A DNA stretch of 64,000 nucleotides from contig MNCI01010443.1 in the NCBI GenBank assembly GCA_015680685.1, forward strand, positions 597,483 through 661,482, in the 5' to 3' direction. The stretch's first letter is position 1. The number at the start of each line of letters is the position of its first letter. Below are positions 34,027-45,390 of the stretch, one piece after another. This stretch comes from Gnetum montanum (lineage: Eukaryota; Streptophyta; Gnetopsida; Gnetales; Gnetaceae). A program made the translations under genes and the position numbers. The notes under the pieces were generated by a model that worked only from the letters and a program-made list of their open reading frames with translations, had not been told where the DNA came from and searched no databases.

Positions 34027-37000
34027 ATGGGCAGAGGCAAAGAACTAGAGGGCCGAGGACAGAACGGACCTGAACTGACGTTCACGGAGGAGAGCCAGGT
34101 GATGCTGTAGTGCCTACCCCGCCTGAGCGTCCCCGCGTGGCCCGGATCTTCTGGCAGGTAGGCCTTTGACCCTGTTTTCATTGATTTTTAGCCTGTTTTT
34201 GCAGCTTACAGTTAGCGTAGGGTTTCAGCGTATACGCCAAGCGTGAAGGGTTTTGAGTAATGTCGGCGTAGACGCCACGTGTGTTATTTTCGATTTTTGC
34301 AACTGTCTTCGGCGTGAAGGGTTTTTCGTACGCCCGACGTAACTGTTTTTCATACGCCGAGCGTATACGCCAAGCATAACAGTTAGACAAATTTTCTGTG
34401 AACGTCTAATTGTTTTAAAATAAAGTTTTGGATATTGATCTTTGGTGCTGTTTTAATGATTTGCAGAGACATTGAGCCTCCCCTTCTAGTGATTGAGTTA
34501 GTTGGGGTTTTGACATGGTTTGGTCCTTTGGAGGGTGGTGACCCGACCCCGAATTTGGTCGTTGAGCACAATGGGGTTTGGTTCTGGGACGGGGCATGTG
34601 AATTTTTGGCTTTCTTGCTGGATCATTTCGACGTCGTGGTTTGGTCCCCTCTAGGCGAAGATGTGGCACGGAGCATTATTGAGGCCATGTTACCCGGCGC
34701 AGCGGAAGGCGTCAGAATGTTTATGGAGGACATCGATGAAGGGCTGCTTGTCGCCGAGGGTGTTCCCCCCGGTGGTCCGAAATCGACCCATCTGTTAACA
34801 CGTGTGTGGGACCAGCTACCGCGGGGTCCCAACTACATCAACAACACATTGTTCTTAGCGGGCCGCATGCACACTTTGTTTCAGAATCCCCCTGGCACAG
34901 TATACCGGGTGGAAAGGTAATTTCGTCTTAACTTTGGTTATTCCTTTCTTTCTCACATTCAAATACTTACTCTCGTTTCGACACCTGTTTTCACTTTCCC
35001 GCAAGCCAAAAATTACGCCAGATGGGGCTTACATGGGTGATGATGGGATTGGATTGGCGCGTACGGCCGTGGAAGTGTTCATGGTGGGTCCTACCCTTCG
35101 CGGGACCATTTTGGCCCACACTAAGGATGCCATGAAGAACTTCCCCAAGAAATTTTTGAAGGTGTTTGCACAATGTGCCGCGCATGGCTAGTTGCATGCC
35201 GACTGGACCCCTAACGGGCCGATTTTCCCATCTGCTTCCGATCTGGGCGAAACCTTAAGGTCCAACACTGAAAGTAAGTGACAAAGTTTCCTAGATGTTG
35301 TGTTTGGTTTGGTCAATTGCCGAGTGTCAAGCTAATATGAAGGTTTTTGGTTTGCCTTTACAGCTGGCGCCACCTCCGGTAGGGATTCCGTTTTGACTGG
35401 GAGGACTGAAACTACTCTCTCAATGAAGTTTGGTGAAACCAGTGCTGCTCAGAAGTGGTTACGAAAGAAGGCTTCGCCATCTATTGTTGCCTGTTTGGAG
35501 CATGCCGGCCTCATGGCACTCTTTGTGGCCCCTAGCCCAAATGTTTCTATAGCGGAGATTATCAGGATTGTAGACTCATTTGATAGATCCGTCTCTTGCT
35601 ATAGCGCCCGTATTAGGGGCGTGAAAGTAATTTTTGAATTATCACCCCAATTTCTCGCAGATTTGTTTGGCGTACCTACTAATGGCGTAAAATTCATTAT
35701 GGACAGGACGCATAAATAAATTGACATGATCCGTGATTTAGAGGGTTGGCTAGGGGTGAGGAAGGGTGCTAAAGGGTTCCCAATGCAGGGGAAAACGAAG
35801 GTTGAGGAAGTCAACGAACTTTATCCCCTATTTAGAGCGCGTTTGTTTCCGAAGATTCTATCACAAGTCAAGAGTCTCAGAGTTGAAGCAGTGCGAGTCA
35901 TGTGCACTATTCTGGAGGCTGGGGTGCGTTATAATTGGGCAGAATTTTTATTATCAGGAATGACCAAAGATATAGAGCGGCTGCGTTCAAACATAGAGGC
36001 GCAATCTCATTTTACCTTCGCTTTCTTCACTGGTTATATTCGTCGCTTGGCTAAATTTTTGGTGGTTCGTGGGGAAAATAAATTTGTTTTGCATGATAGG
36101 TGCCAGTTATCTCGCCCCTGGGTGAACCACTTATTTGACACAGCCAAGTCCCAAGACGCCCTCGAGGGGATTGATGAATCCCTTACGATCACCACGGGTG
36201 GATCTTCTGACCCCTCGCTCCACACACGCGACAGCCTAGGGGTGGAACCCGATGAGGTACCCCCTACTGCAAGGAAGGCGGAGCGAGTGGTCAAGGAAAC
36301 AATAGGCAAAGCGAAATCCAAATTGGGGAAGCATGACAGCACAGCTGAAGGTACCAGTGAGATTGAGCAGCCTAGAGTGAAGCGGATTCGATTTAAGATT
36401 CCTGGTAAAATTTTTTATTTTTTATTTCAATAGTTGTAACGATTACTGGTTGTATGCAACTGACTTCATTTGTTTTGAATTGAGCAGTCAAGAGACACGA
36501 TCTGCGGACTATACCAGAAGACGAGGAGTTAACTGACCTGACGGAAGGAACCGAATTGCTGGGGGAGGGAACTGGCGGAACTGGAGGTACCGAACCCCTA
36601 AATGATCAAACGGAAACTGAAGAAATGTTCAACAGCTTTCTTACAGGAAACCTTGTTCTTGGAGACCCCTTTACACAGGATGAGATCAGAGGGAACGGTA
36701 TGTCTCTTTACTCAGTTATGCAACCTAATATATTCCTGGATTACCTTATTGTGAATTTTGTTGTTTGACTCAGAGGAGAGCGAGACCATCCCAGAGAAGG
36801 AGTCCGAGATCCCCCCGAGATGCCTTCAAAGGCGGGCAGCTCACGCACTGATGGACCTTTTACTTGGATGGAAATACCAAGTAAAAGGGATTTCGTATCT
36901 GGGGTGGCCGAAGAGGTTGTCGAGCGGATTGAATGGATCAATCCTAACATAGGTATGGATGCATCCAAATATTTTTACTATGTTAGAGTTTGATGCCCAA

Positions 37001-38027
37001 TTCTGTTTGTTCTAACGTTTGTCTTTTCCTATGGACAGGTGCCCAACTGAGGTGGGACCCGTCCGAACCCGTCGATATGGAGGGTTTGCCTACACTATCT
37101 CCTGAAATTGAACAAGTGCTTAGACCTGTTTATGAAGAGGTAGTAGAGGGCTTCGTTCATAATGCCAAAATGGTATGGATGTGCAGGAGATCCATTGAAC
37201 AATTGTGGCTCCAAATTTAGGCAAAAGAGAAGGAGAATGCTGCATTGTCAATGGAACGTGACGATCTGAAGGCCCGATATGAGTTTGCCGCAGCTAGATT
37301 AAACAATGATCGCGCCTGGCGGACCTCTGAGGTCACATATACAAGGTATTGGAACCTTCTCAATTGCCATGCAGGGCTGATACGGAGGCTAGGGAAGCGC
37401 AGAGCCCAAATTGATTTGCTGAACACCAAATGTCAATATTGGAAGGCTTTCGCCTCTAAAGTTGGCAAATGGGGGCAAGATGAAAAGAACCACAAGCACC
37501 AATACAAGAAGTCGCTAAAGGAGGTTTCTATTGAGAAGCGACAGTTAGAGATGTTTGTGGAGGGTCTTGGTCTGTGCTCCGCCTTTGACACCTTCGCTCA
37601 GAACACAATTGTAGAGATGGAGTCTCCTAAACGGCGGATAACGACAGCCTCTGGGGAGGTGTCGGTGGGCGAATTCCCTTTGAAACGTCCCACCTGGTCA
37701 GACGTTGACAAAGGAAAGGCTCTGGCTGATATCGACTTGGGTCTCGATGGGACAGACTGGGCAAGTGTTCCTGAAGAGGAGATCCTACGGTGGCTTGAAT
37801 TCGGCTTGGGGGGACCTCCTATGGTAAGCGTTTTGTCTCTTTTTGGAGTTAATTGATTTATTAATGTTTGAAATTTTGACATAAGCTCATTTTTGTGTTG
37901 ATTATTTTCTCTTTGGTCTTTTCAGGATGAAGGTGGGGATGAGACTGGAGAAGCTAGCCCCAGTGGAGCAGGGGCCTCTGATGCTGGTGGGCCTAAGGAG
38001 GATGATCCTCATGCCCCAAACGCTTAG
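34027..38027 (+). pseudogene. Antisense eight-exon gene in element B (FCP1/NIF-like predicted pseudophosphatase)
   Basis: Exons: 34027-34157, 34467-34916, 35005-35273, 35364-36404, 36488-36697, 36774-36952, 37039-37823, 37926-38027. Total coding capacity is 1055 codons allowing for one lost base. Exon 2 carries LLVIELVGVLTWFG, FLLDHFDVVVWS and NNTLFLAGRMHTLFQNPPGT. These align in order with FCP1/NIF motifs, but Glu replaces the nucleophilic Asp and the DDSP motif is absent. Exon 4, complete here, adds KWLRKKASPSIVACLEHAGL and SPNVSIAEIIRIV. Exon 7 is coiled coil (ERDDLKARYEFAAARL); exon 8 is Gly/Asp-rich, ending DDPHAPNA. Lesions: stops in exons 1, 3, 4 and 7, a CAG-to-CAA acceptor before exon 3, a 1-base deletion in exon 6. 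Its strand suggests introns survive retrotransposition because gag-pol transcripts carry them reversed. Confidence 0.82.
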
Positions 38028-38249
38028 CATTTTAGCATTTTTTCGTTTTTCAATTCAAACTTGTACTGAAAGTGTAACTTGAATACTATGAAATGAAAAG
38101 AGATGGTTGATTGTATATAATAACATGCATATATATATATTGTTGCTAATTTTGGGTTTAACATGCTTTAGAAATGTAAAATATTTTGGTTTATTTTCTT
38201 TTTAAATAGCAATACAGGAAGCGATTATCAAAGTAGAACGGAAAGTAAG

Positions 38250-38530
38250 TACTAGTTTATGGCCATTTCAGGCCCCATGCGTAGTTTATGGCCATTTCGG
38301 GCCTCATGCGTAGTTTATGGCCATCTCGGGCCCCATATGTAAGCAAGGGATGTTTTGGAGGATGCGGATAGATTGTTCGGCTAACCAATCATTGCTGATC
38401 GTGGCTAGTTTTATGTCATTGTGGACATGATAGTTTAGTGTCATTTCGGACCGGAAGTGGTATTTAATTATTTTTCTTGTTTTATCGTAGTTTAATGTCA
38501 TTTCAGACTTTTTATAGTTTAACATCATTT
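38250..38530 (+). repeat. Hairpin repeat array of element B (gag side)
   Basis: Three 29-30-bp units with AGTTTAT, stem GGCC, loop ATTTCA or ATTTCG, stem GGCC (38253-38338). Scattered units follow with TGTC/GACA and TGTC/GACC stems (38405-38530). It lies between the antisense gene's 3' UTR and the gag-protease stop. C has the same at 56427-56630. Confidence 0.85.
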
Positions 38531-38549
38531 CGGACTAGGAGTGATGAAA

Positions 38550-41500
38550 TCACTTCAGTAATTTTTTGATCTTTTTTGTTTTAATGTTAGACGATTTTTC
38601 AACCGGTATGATCTGGTATTCAGCGTTACCTTCGTTGATTACGTTAAACGGAAATTCAGCCTAAGGGATCTCTGATGGAATGTTTTTTGTGTTAGCGCTT
38701 TCGGATATTTCAGTGTCCCTAGGGACCTCTATATTAGTTTCTACTCGAGGAGGCACATACGTTTCTGCTTGAGGGGGTTTTTGCTCCACGCTGGAAGATT
38801 TACTACTTACTGATGATCATAGGTTTTTGTCATTTTGGCTAGACCCTTCAAGTTCGACTTTCGAGCCCTGGTCCATGTCGATATGCAATGAGATAATAGG
38901 TGTAACAACTTCGCCATGTATGATGATTTCTCTGCCTTCATAAGGCAAATGGATTTCTTGATGGATAGGGGAAGAGACGGCTCTCAGTTGGGCTAACCAG
39001 GGTCTTCCCAATATCAGGTTAAATCCTGGCATCTCGTCCACTACGAGGAATTCAGCAGATGTCGGGAATTGATCTCCCGCTATAAAGTCTAAGGTTATTG
39101 AGCCTTTCACCATTACACGTGACCCACTGGATGACTTTAAACATGTAGTTGTGGCTGGTTTTAGTAGTTTAGTAAGCCCTAGCTGCTCGATAATGTGGTA
39201 TGGCACGACGTTTGTCGCAGCTCCATCGTCTACATGGACCCTATGTATTTTAAATCAGTTTATATAGACTGTTATGAACATGGGGGCTGTTGTCACCTCC
39301 ATCGTTCTTTTGTCAACTTTGATGTTGTCTTCATGGAAGTTTAGAGGCTTGGAAGTAGTCCCACGGGGTGAGAACATCACCGCATGGATGGAGGGCCTGT
39401 TTGGGGGTAGATCCTCGCTCACCGGGATCGATGTTAACATGCGTACTAGAGCTTCCCAATGCGTTTGAGACGTTAAGACTAAGTCATACAGGCTCAGTGA
39501 AGTATTTTTTTGTTTTAATGCTTGCGTGACTTGTGTCAAGGTGGTTGCAAAGTTTTCACTGTTGGGGGTGTTTCTATCAGCGCTGATTGGATCCATTGAA
39601 CCCAACAGTTTTATCTCCCGTCTTGTTGGTTTGTTAGTTTTCAGAACTGTTGTTTCGGATGATTCATGTTTTTCAGATGACTTGCCTTCATTGCCTGTGC
39701 TTGGTTGATTGGTAGATGATGACATGGGCATGGAGTTGAGGGGAGTGGTCTTAGGTGGCCCCAGAGCTAACCTTTGGCATCCATTCTCCATACGTTCACG
39801 CACAAGTCTATCTCCGGGATGTTCTCGCGTGCGGCATGGAGGTGTCATTGGTTTTGGCATTTCGGTTTGTGCTGGGAGTTTTACCACATACGGGGTTGGA
39901 CAGGGTGACTCTTGTATTGCTGGATGTGCTTGGTTAGAGGGTTGGACAGGCATCCTAACAACGTAGGGCTTAGGTTGGGGTTGTGTTTGTGAGACAGTGG
40001 CTTGGTAGTCCTGGGGATCTTTAGGTATTCTAATGACAAATGGGGTTGGTTTGGGCGAAGGTTGGGTCTCCGCTGTTGCGGTTGATAAGGGTACTCGGAC
40101 CACAAAAGGAGTAGGCTGGTTATTCGGAGTTTGTGCGTTTAGGGGAGTGACAGGAGGGACCCGTACCACATATGGCTTGTCGCGTGTCGTGGTGTCAGGT
40201 GTTGCCACTGCCTGGGGTATCTGAACGACATACGGCTATTGTAAAGGATGGTGCGGCCGGGGTGCAGGTGTAGGCGCAGGGACAGGCATGCGAACTACAA
40301 AAGGTTTGTGGGATGTTGGCCGCGTATATTCAGGAGATATGGTGTTAACGTAAGATGGCTCAGAATCATCGCCAAGGCATACTATACTGATGGTGTATGG
40401 TGCCTCTTTAGTGTTTAAAGGGTCTTTATAGACTCCCATAGTTTGATTTTGCGGTTGAATCGGGTTTGCTTCTTCGAAGGTGATTTGGCCTTCATCGATC
40501 ATTCGTTGTAGGTCCTACTTCAAGGTGAAACAGTAATCTGTTCTGTGCCCGTTTCATTGATGGTAATCACAAAAGCGATCCATGCTGAAGCCTTTAGGTA
40601 CAGGGGGCTCATCCGGCATGGCTAGGCTTGGGTTCTGAACGAGTTGATAGAACCGGTCATGTCTTTGGATGGCCGCGGGAGATAACTGCTTATGCTGCAT
40701 TAAACCGGTCTTTAGGAGTTGGTCAAAAAGCAGGGAAGGCTTCATGGGTAGGGGTGTATATTGAGAGGGTTCTTTCCTCTCAAAATTGAGTGTGCGGTTC
40801 GTTGGATTATGCTGTGACAATGGTTCTGGCGCAGCCGTTGGAGTTGATTTGTTGTAATTAGCGGGGGTTTGAGGCGGTCTAGTTTGTTGTTGTGCCCCTG
40901 CTATCGATGCTATAGTCGTTTTAGCCTTTTCTTTGTCTTTTTTAGCATGTTGATTTTTGAAGGCTATGTATGCCGGGTCGTTGCTATTTTGGATTGCTTC
41001 TTCTATGCTTTTAATTTGCTTGAAGGCTTGGTTGAGATTGCGCATGTTTAGGTAGTACAGCTTGGATTTAAAGAAATCGTTGACGGCTCCCTTCAAAATG
41101 GTGAGCAAGTACATCTGGGAGATTTCTTTGCGCAGCTCATTGAGGGCTGCACTCCATCTCTGAATAAATTTCTGGACCGGTTCAAGCGGTGTCTGCTTGA
41201 CCTGCATGAGGCTATCTAGGGTGGCCTTAGGTTTCAGGTTATATTTGAACCTAGTCACGAACTGGTGCAATAGGTTTTCCAAGGAGGAAACAGAGTTTCT
41301 TGGGAGCACCCTATACCAATCGAGTGCTCTCCCCGAGAGGGACATGGGAAACATGCGAAGAATTGCATGGGGCCATGCTTGTAGCAGCGTGCACTCTAGC
41401 CTAAACGTTATTAAATGCGTGTTAGGATCTGTCTCCCCATTATACTTGGTTAGCGTTGGTAGGGAGACGTCCTTGGGTAGAGTTAAAGGTGGGACGTAAG

Positions 41501-42766
41501 AACTGATGGGATCATCGTTATAGAAGTCTACTACCTTCAATTCCCCGTCAGCGGTTGTCTTGAGGCGTTTTACCTCGTCAGTTAATTCTTGCATCATTCT
41601 TTAGGCATCTGCCCAATCCTGAGCACTTGGGAGCATGGCGGTTTGGCTTTGTGACACACTGTATGGGTTAGACTGTTGAACGGTGGATTGGAAGGCTGAA
41701 AGTTGTGTTGTTGGTGGTAGCGCTTGTGGGAAGTGTACAGTAGATGGCACTAGGGGCAATACATTATAGAGAGGAGGTTGTTGTTGCGGTGGTCATGGCT
41801 GTGCCTGAGGCACATGAGCTGGTGACAACATGTGGGGTGGTACATAGTGGTGGGAAATCTGGTGCGACGTCNTTGAGGCACATGAGCTGGTGACAACATG
41901 TGGGATGGTACATAGTGGTGGGAAATCTGGTGCGACGTCGTGCTCGTCATCGGCCATTGTCCGGCCATGTTGTATGAGTAGGCCTCTTGTTGGGTTACGA
42001 CAGTGAAAGGGGGTGCATGCATTTGGACATGCGGGATGTAGTGGGCAGATGTGGACATGGGTATAACATGTGGCATTCTTACCCCTTGGGACTGGAATGT
42101 CATCCCCAGGTTACTGTGAGGAGGTGGTGCTTGTGAGAATGAACCTGCAGCTGTAAAAGGGAAGGCGTTGGGCAAAGGGTTGCCCTGGGGAGGGATCTGG
42201 GCTGATGTAGATATTTCTTGTAACAGTGCTTGGGTGTGGGCAGAGTTAACGGGTTGGAAGGGTATGGTCTCCCTTGCGTCCGGGTTAAATATGGGGTTCG
42301 TGTGGTTATGTGGATTAAGAGTATGATAGGAGTCTTCATGCTCAGATTGCGCAGCGAATTCGTCCTCTTCATCCCGTTGTGGGTCTGCCGTAATTTGGTC
42401 TAGTGCTTGGCTCCTGTGCAGGAGGAGCTGCGTAAAGAGTTCAGAGAATTGTTCTGGAATAGGGATTACGTAGTATGGGGAAGGGATGAATTCATATCCC
42501 CCTCTGTAAAAGATTTCAAATTGCGTTTTTACCTCCATTTCAGCCCGATCTACTGCTAGGCCTGCTTGCATCTTAATGCAGATGAAGTTATACTCATCTT
42601 GGCTTATAATGTTAGCGGTAAGGTCTCTCCCTTGCAACCTCAACGACCGATGGGGCCCCATTGTGGATTGCCCTCCCATATGTTGTGTGGTAGATTGCTA
42701 GGCAGCCGTTGTGTCTGAGATGTTAACGTTCTGGGTAGTAGCAGTGGTGATGTTGATGGGATTCAT
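38550..42766 (-). pseudogene. Element B gag-protease polyprotein
   Basis: The start ATG is at 42766-42764 (MNPINITTAT), the final stop at 38552-38550 after a Lys-rich tail. The Gln/Pro-rich N-terminus is at 42700-41640, the capsid-like region at 41597-41000 (VDFYNDDPIS, YNGETDPNTHLITF, ALDWYRVLP), the Cys/His segment (FSMDRFCDYHQ) near 40570, and Pro/Val repeats (KPYVVRVP) at 40200-39900. The protease is at 39230-38940 (VDDGAATN, GFNLILGRPWLAQL), with about 130 residues of Ser/Glu-rich tail. The single N at 41872 lies in a ~70-base duplicated stretch that shifts the frame. Stops are few, including a TGA just before the protease near 39255. It ends in a stop without pol following, so RT is not fused in a simple reading frame. 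Confidence 0.9.
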
Positions 42767-43109
42767 GATGATAGACGGTTCGAGTGTGCGAGATTGATGC
42801 GAATAACGTAGTGTATGCGATTGGCGTAGACGAATCTACTAGGTAAGTATGCAGCGTAAACGCTAGCGTAAGCATGCAGCGTATACGCTAGGGTATGTAG
42901 CGTAAACGCTAGCGTAAGCGTGCAGCGTATACGCTAGGGTTTGCAGCGTAAACACTGGCATAAGCGTGCAGCGTATACGCTAGGGTTTGTGCAGCGTAAA
43001 CGCTGAAGAATCGACAACGTAGACGCTGAGTCGGGGGTTTGAAAACGACAGCGAAGAAGCTGGTGAGCGTAGACGCTGAGGAACGTGAAGTCTGTTTAGC
43101 GAAGAGGCC
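42767..43109 (-). repeat. Element B leader with palindromic tandem repeats
   Basis: About 42840-43020 repeats AGCGTAAACGCTAGCGTAAG and AGCGTATACGCTAGGGT in roughly 46-base units, as in A (14645-14890). It lies between the B gag start and its PBS. Confidence 0.8.
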
Positions 43110-43129
43110 CTTCTTCTAGCACCAAAAAC
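43110..43129 (-). other. Element B primer-binding site
   Basis: On the minus strand GTTTTTGGTGCTAGAAGAAG follows the 5' LTR end (GGCACA). TGG is the expected complement of a tRNA CCA end. Confidence 0.7.
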
Positions 43130-44511
43130 TGTGCCGACCGAAGTCGTCGGTGCGAGGCTCGAACGTTACGGGCACCGGCAGATCAGCAGACAAGCACAGT
43201 CAACCCTGCCTCCGCTTGAGGGCGAGCTAGAGTGGACGAAGGCAGAGTGCCTTGAATGGTCCACACGTGGATCAAACAAGGACTTCCCCGAGCGTCACCG
43301 AAGTGTTATACACTGGGTTATGTGTAAAACAGAGCGTAAACGGCGAAACAGGCAGACAACGTAAGCGTAGAGGGGTGTAAATGACGTCGAGTGTGAACAA
43401 CGTAAACAGGGATAGGCCCAGCGTAAGCGTATACATGCATAAATAGCGTGAACAACATAACAAGTACAAAGGGCGTAAACAGATGCAAACGGCGTAAACA
43501 GTGGGCGTACATGGACGCGGACGGAGTGTAAACGTAAGCAGTCGTGAACGAAGCATGGGCCAAATTGACGTAAAACTGTAAAAGAACTTACAATAAGCAT
43601 TAATAGTAGATTATAGAGTTAAGATGTTGTGCACCCGTCTAATGCAGTTGTGTAGGGACACAAGGTGGATGTAAAGCCCTGGTGGACGGAGGGATGCAGC
43701 CGGCTGACACGGTAGGTAGAGCGCGGACTGTGCTCAGCGTGCAGGACTTCTAGCGTAAGCGTAAGCGTAAGGGGGTTTCTGCAGCGTAATTGCTCTGGGT
43801 CTGCTCTGGTAAATTTTTGCGGGCCTGGTAAATGCGAAAAATTGGGCTATTTATAGGGGTAGGGTTACAGGGAAAATCGGACGGGGAGACACGTGGCGTA
43901 TAGACCGGGCGTTACAATTTAGAAACATGGTATACGCTGGGCGTATACATTACAACAGGTGGTGGCGTATATGCTGGGCGTAGACTTGGATAGATGCCAG
44001 CGTATACACTGGGGCGTATATGCTGATGGATGCTAGACGTCAACTTACTTCAATTCTTGCTTCTGTTGCACCTGCTGAGTGAGTGTGAAGTGTGTACACT
44101 GAGCGTCAGGCATATACGCTGGTGAATGTTGGGCGTATATGCCGAAGAATGTCCACTTGCTTCAATCCTTGCTCTTCGGTGTAATCTTCATGCTGCCATT
44201 GGAGATCTTGTCGTCGAGTGTGTGCATCTGCCATACTTGGGCGTGTACGCCAGAGAGTCGGGCATACACGCTGGGCGTAGACGCTGGGCGTAGACGCCGG
44301 GTGTAGACACTGGGCGTAGATGCTAGCTCACCACGGTTTAAAGCTGGGCGTATACGCTGGGCGTATACGCTGGCACAACATTTAGAACCAGATGTTTCGA
44401 TTTTCAAGATTGCCCTGTGTGACTTCAAATGTAGCCGAAGCCGCCCGTGGGTCATGGGGATCTGCTTCTTATCAGACAGATGCTAAACTCACAGATTTTT
44501 GTGGTGTTTCA
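43130..44511 (-). repeat. Element B 5' LTR
   Basis: 1382 bases; plus-strand ends TGTGCCGACCG and GGTGTTTCA. Palindrome-rich U3 part at 43925-44375. Partner 27100-28572. Confidence 0.93.
43848..43855 (-). promoter_or_regulatory. TATA box of element B 5' LTR
   Basis: TATAAATA on the minus strand, same context (CCCTATAAATAGCCC) as in A. Likely core promoter for B genomic RNA. Confidence 0.7.
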
Positions 44512-44951
44512 CCACGCACCGGACCTCGACAGGTAAAACTCCATATAGTCTTGTTTACGGTTCAAAAGCTATTTTACCTTTAGAATTGCAGGTACCGTCT
44601 CTAAGGATCACGCTTTCCGGACTCCTAGACGATGAGCAAAATAATGATTTACGCATCATTGACCTAGACTCGGTGGAGGAGGAATGCGTGCGTGCACTCG
44701 ATCAGATCGAATGGTACCAGAAGCAACAACAACAACGACATTGACATGACATGCATAAGCGTCCCATCAAGGAAGGAGACCTCGTACTTAAAGCTGTTCG
44801 GGAACATCTAGATAAATTCTTAGTCAACTGGGAAGGGCCTTATCTGGTCATCAAAGCATTCGACAACGAGGCATTCAAAATAGTTGACATGGACGGAAAA
44901 GAGTTTGCAAATCCAACCAATCACTTATTCCTAAAACCATTCTATACATGA
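44512..44951 (+). pseudogene. Element A integrase C-terminal part (3' side of the B insertion)
   Basis: It continues the A integrase after nested B: THRTSTGKTPYSLVYGSKAI, LPLELQVPSLRITLSGLL, then a charged helix (EEECVRALDQIEWYQKQQQ). One TGA near 44742 breaks the frame. The C-terminal domain follows (RPIKEGDLVLKAVREHLDKF, NWEGPYLVIKAFDN, FLKPFYT) with a stop at 44949-44951. The NWEGPY motif fits the GPY/F module of gypsy integrases. The first five bases (CCACG) are the duplicated target site of B. Confidence 0.9.
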
Positions 44952-44969
44952 ATTCGAACTCAGGTACGT

Positions 44970-45390
44970 GATTAGTCCTGGAATCACGACTATAAACTGA
45001 TACCACAGATTAGTCCTGGAATCACGACTATAAACTGATACCACAGAATATTCCTGGAATCACGACTATAAACTGATACCACAGACTAGTCCTGGAATCA
45101 CGACTATAAACTGATACCACAGAATATTCCTGGAATCACGACTATAAACTGATACCACAGATCAGTCCTGGATTATGACTTTAAACTGATACCACAGAAC
45201 AGTCCTGGGTTATGACTATAAACTAACACCATGGAGTCCGCTAAGACTATAAACTAGCTCGCCTTTTCATGGTCCGCTAAGACTCAAAACTGGCAACGCA
45301 ACGTCTGCCACGATGCTAAACAGGCAATGTCCGACAGGTTACGACACAAAACTAACCCATTGTAGTCCACTAAGACTATAAACTGGCGCG
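44970..45390 (-). repeat. 38-bp hairpin array of element A (integrase-LTR side)
   Basis: Seven 38-base units from 44970 to about 45235 (ATTAGTCCTGGAATCACGAC then TATAAACTGATACCACAG), then irregular units to 45390. On the minus strand each is AGTTTATAGTC, loop, GGACT. Irregular units include TGTC/GACA and CGTC/GACG stems as in B. Confidence 0.92.

Larger units (their letters stand above)
27100..44511 (-). mobile_element. Element B: youngest Tat-type Ty3/gypsy copy, nested in A
   Basis: Minus strand, about 17.4 kb including a 758-base gap. On its sense strand: 5' LTR 43130-44511, PBS, leader, gag-protease 42766-38550, antisense gene 34027-38027 (plus strand), hairpin array, pol 33473-30629, gap, hairpin array, PPT, 3' LTR 27100-28572. 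The TSD is CCACG. The LTRs differ at about 3 of the last ~150 bases at the U3 end, the least of the three. Its integrase core still has the three catalytic acids. The RT core is missing at a single-N join (32692), and stops are present in gag, protease and the antisense gene. Confidence 0.94.

Noticed and set aside
34027-38027. Antisense gene interpreted as a host gene into which elements inserted
   Set aside because: It occurs at the same internal position and orientation in three independently inserted copies with their own TSDs, so it travels with the element.
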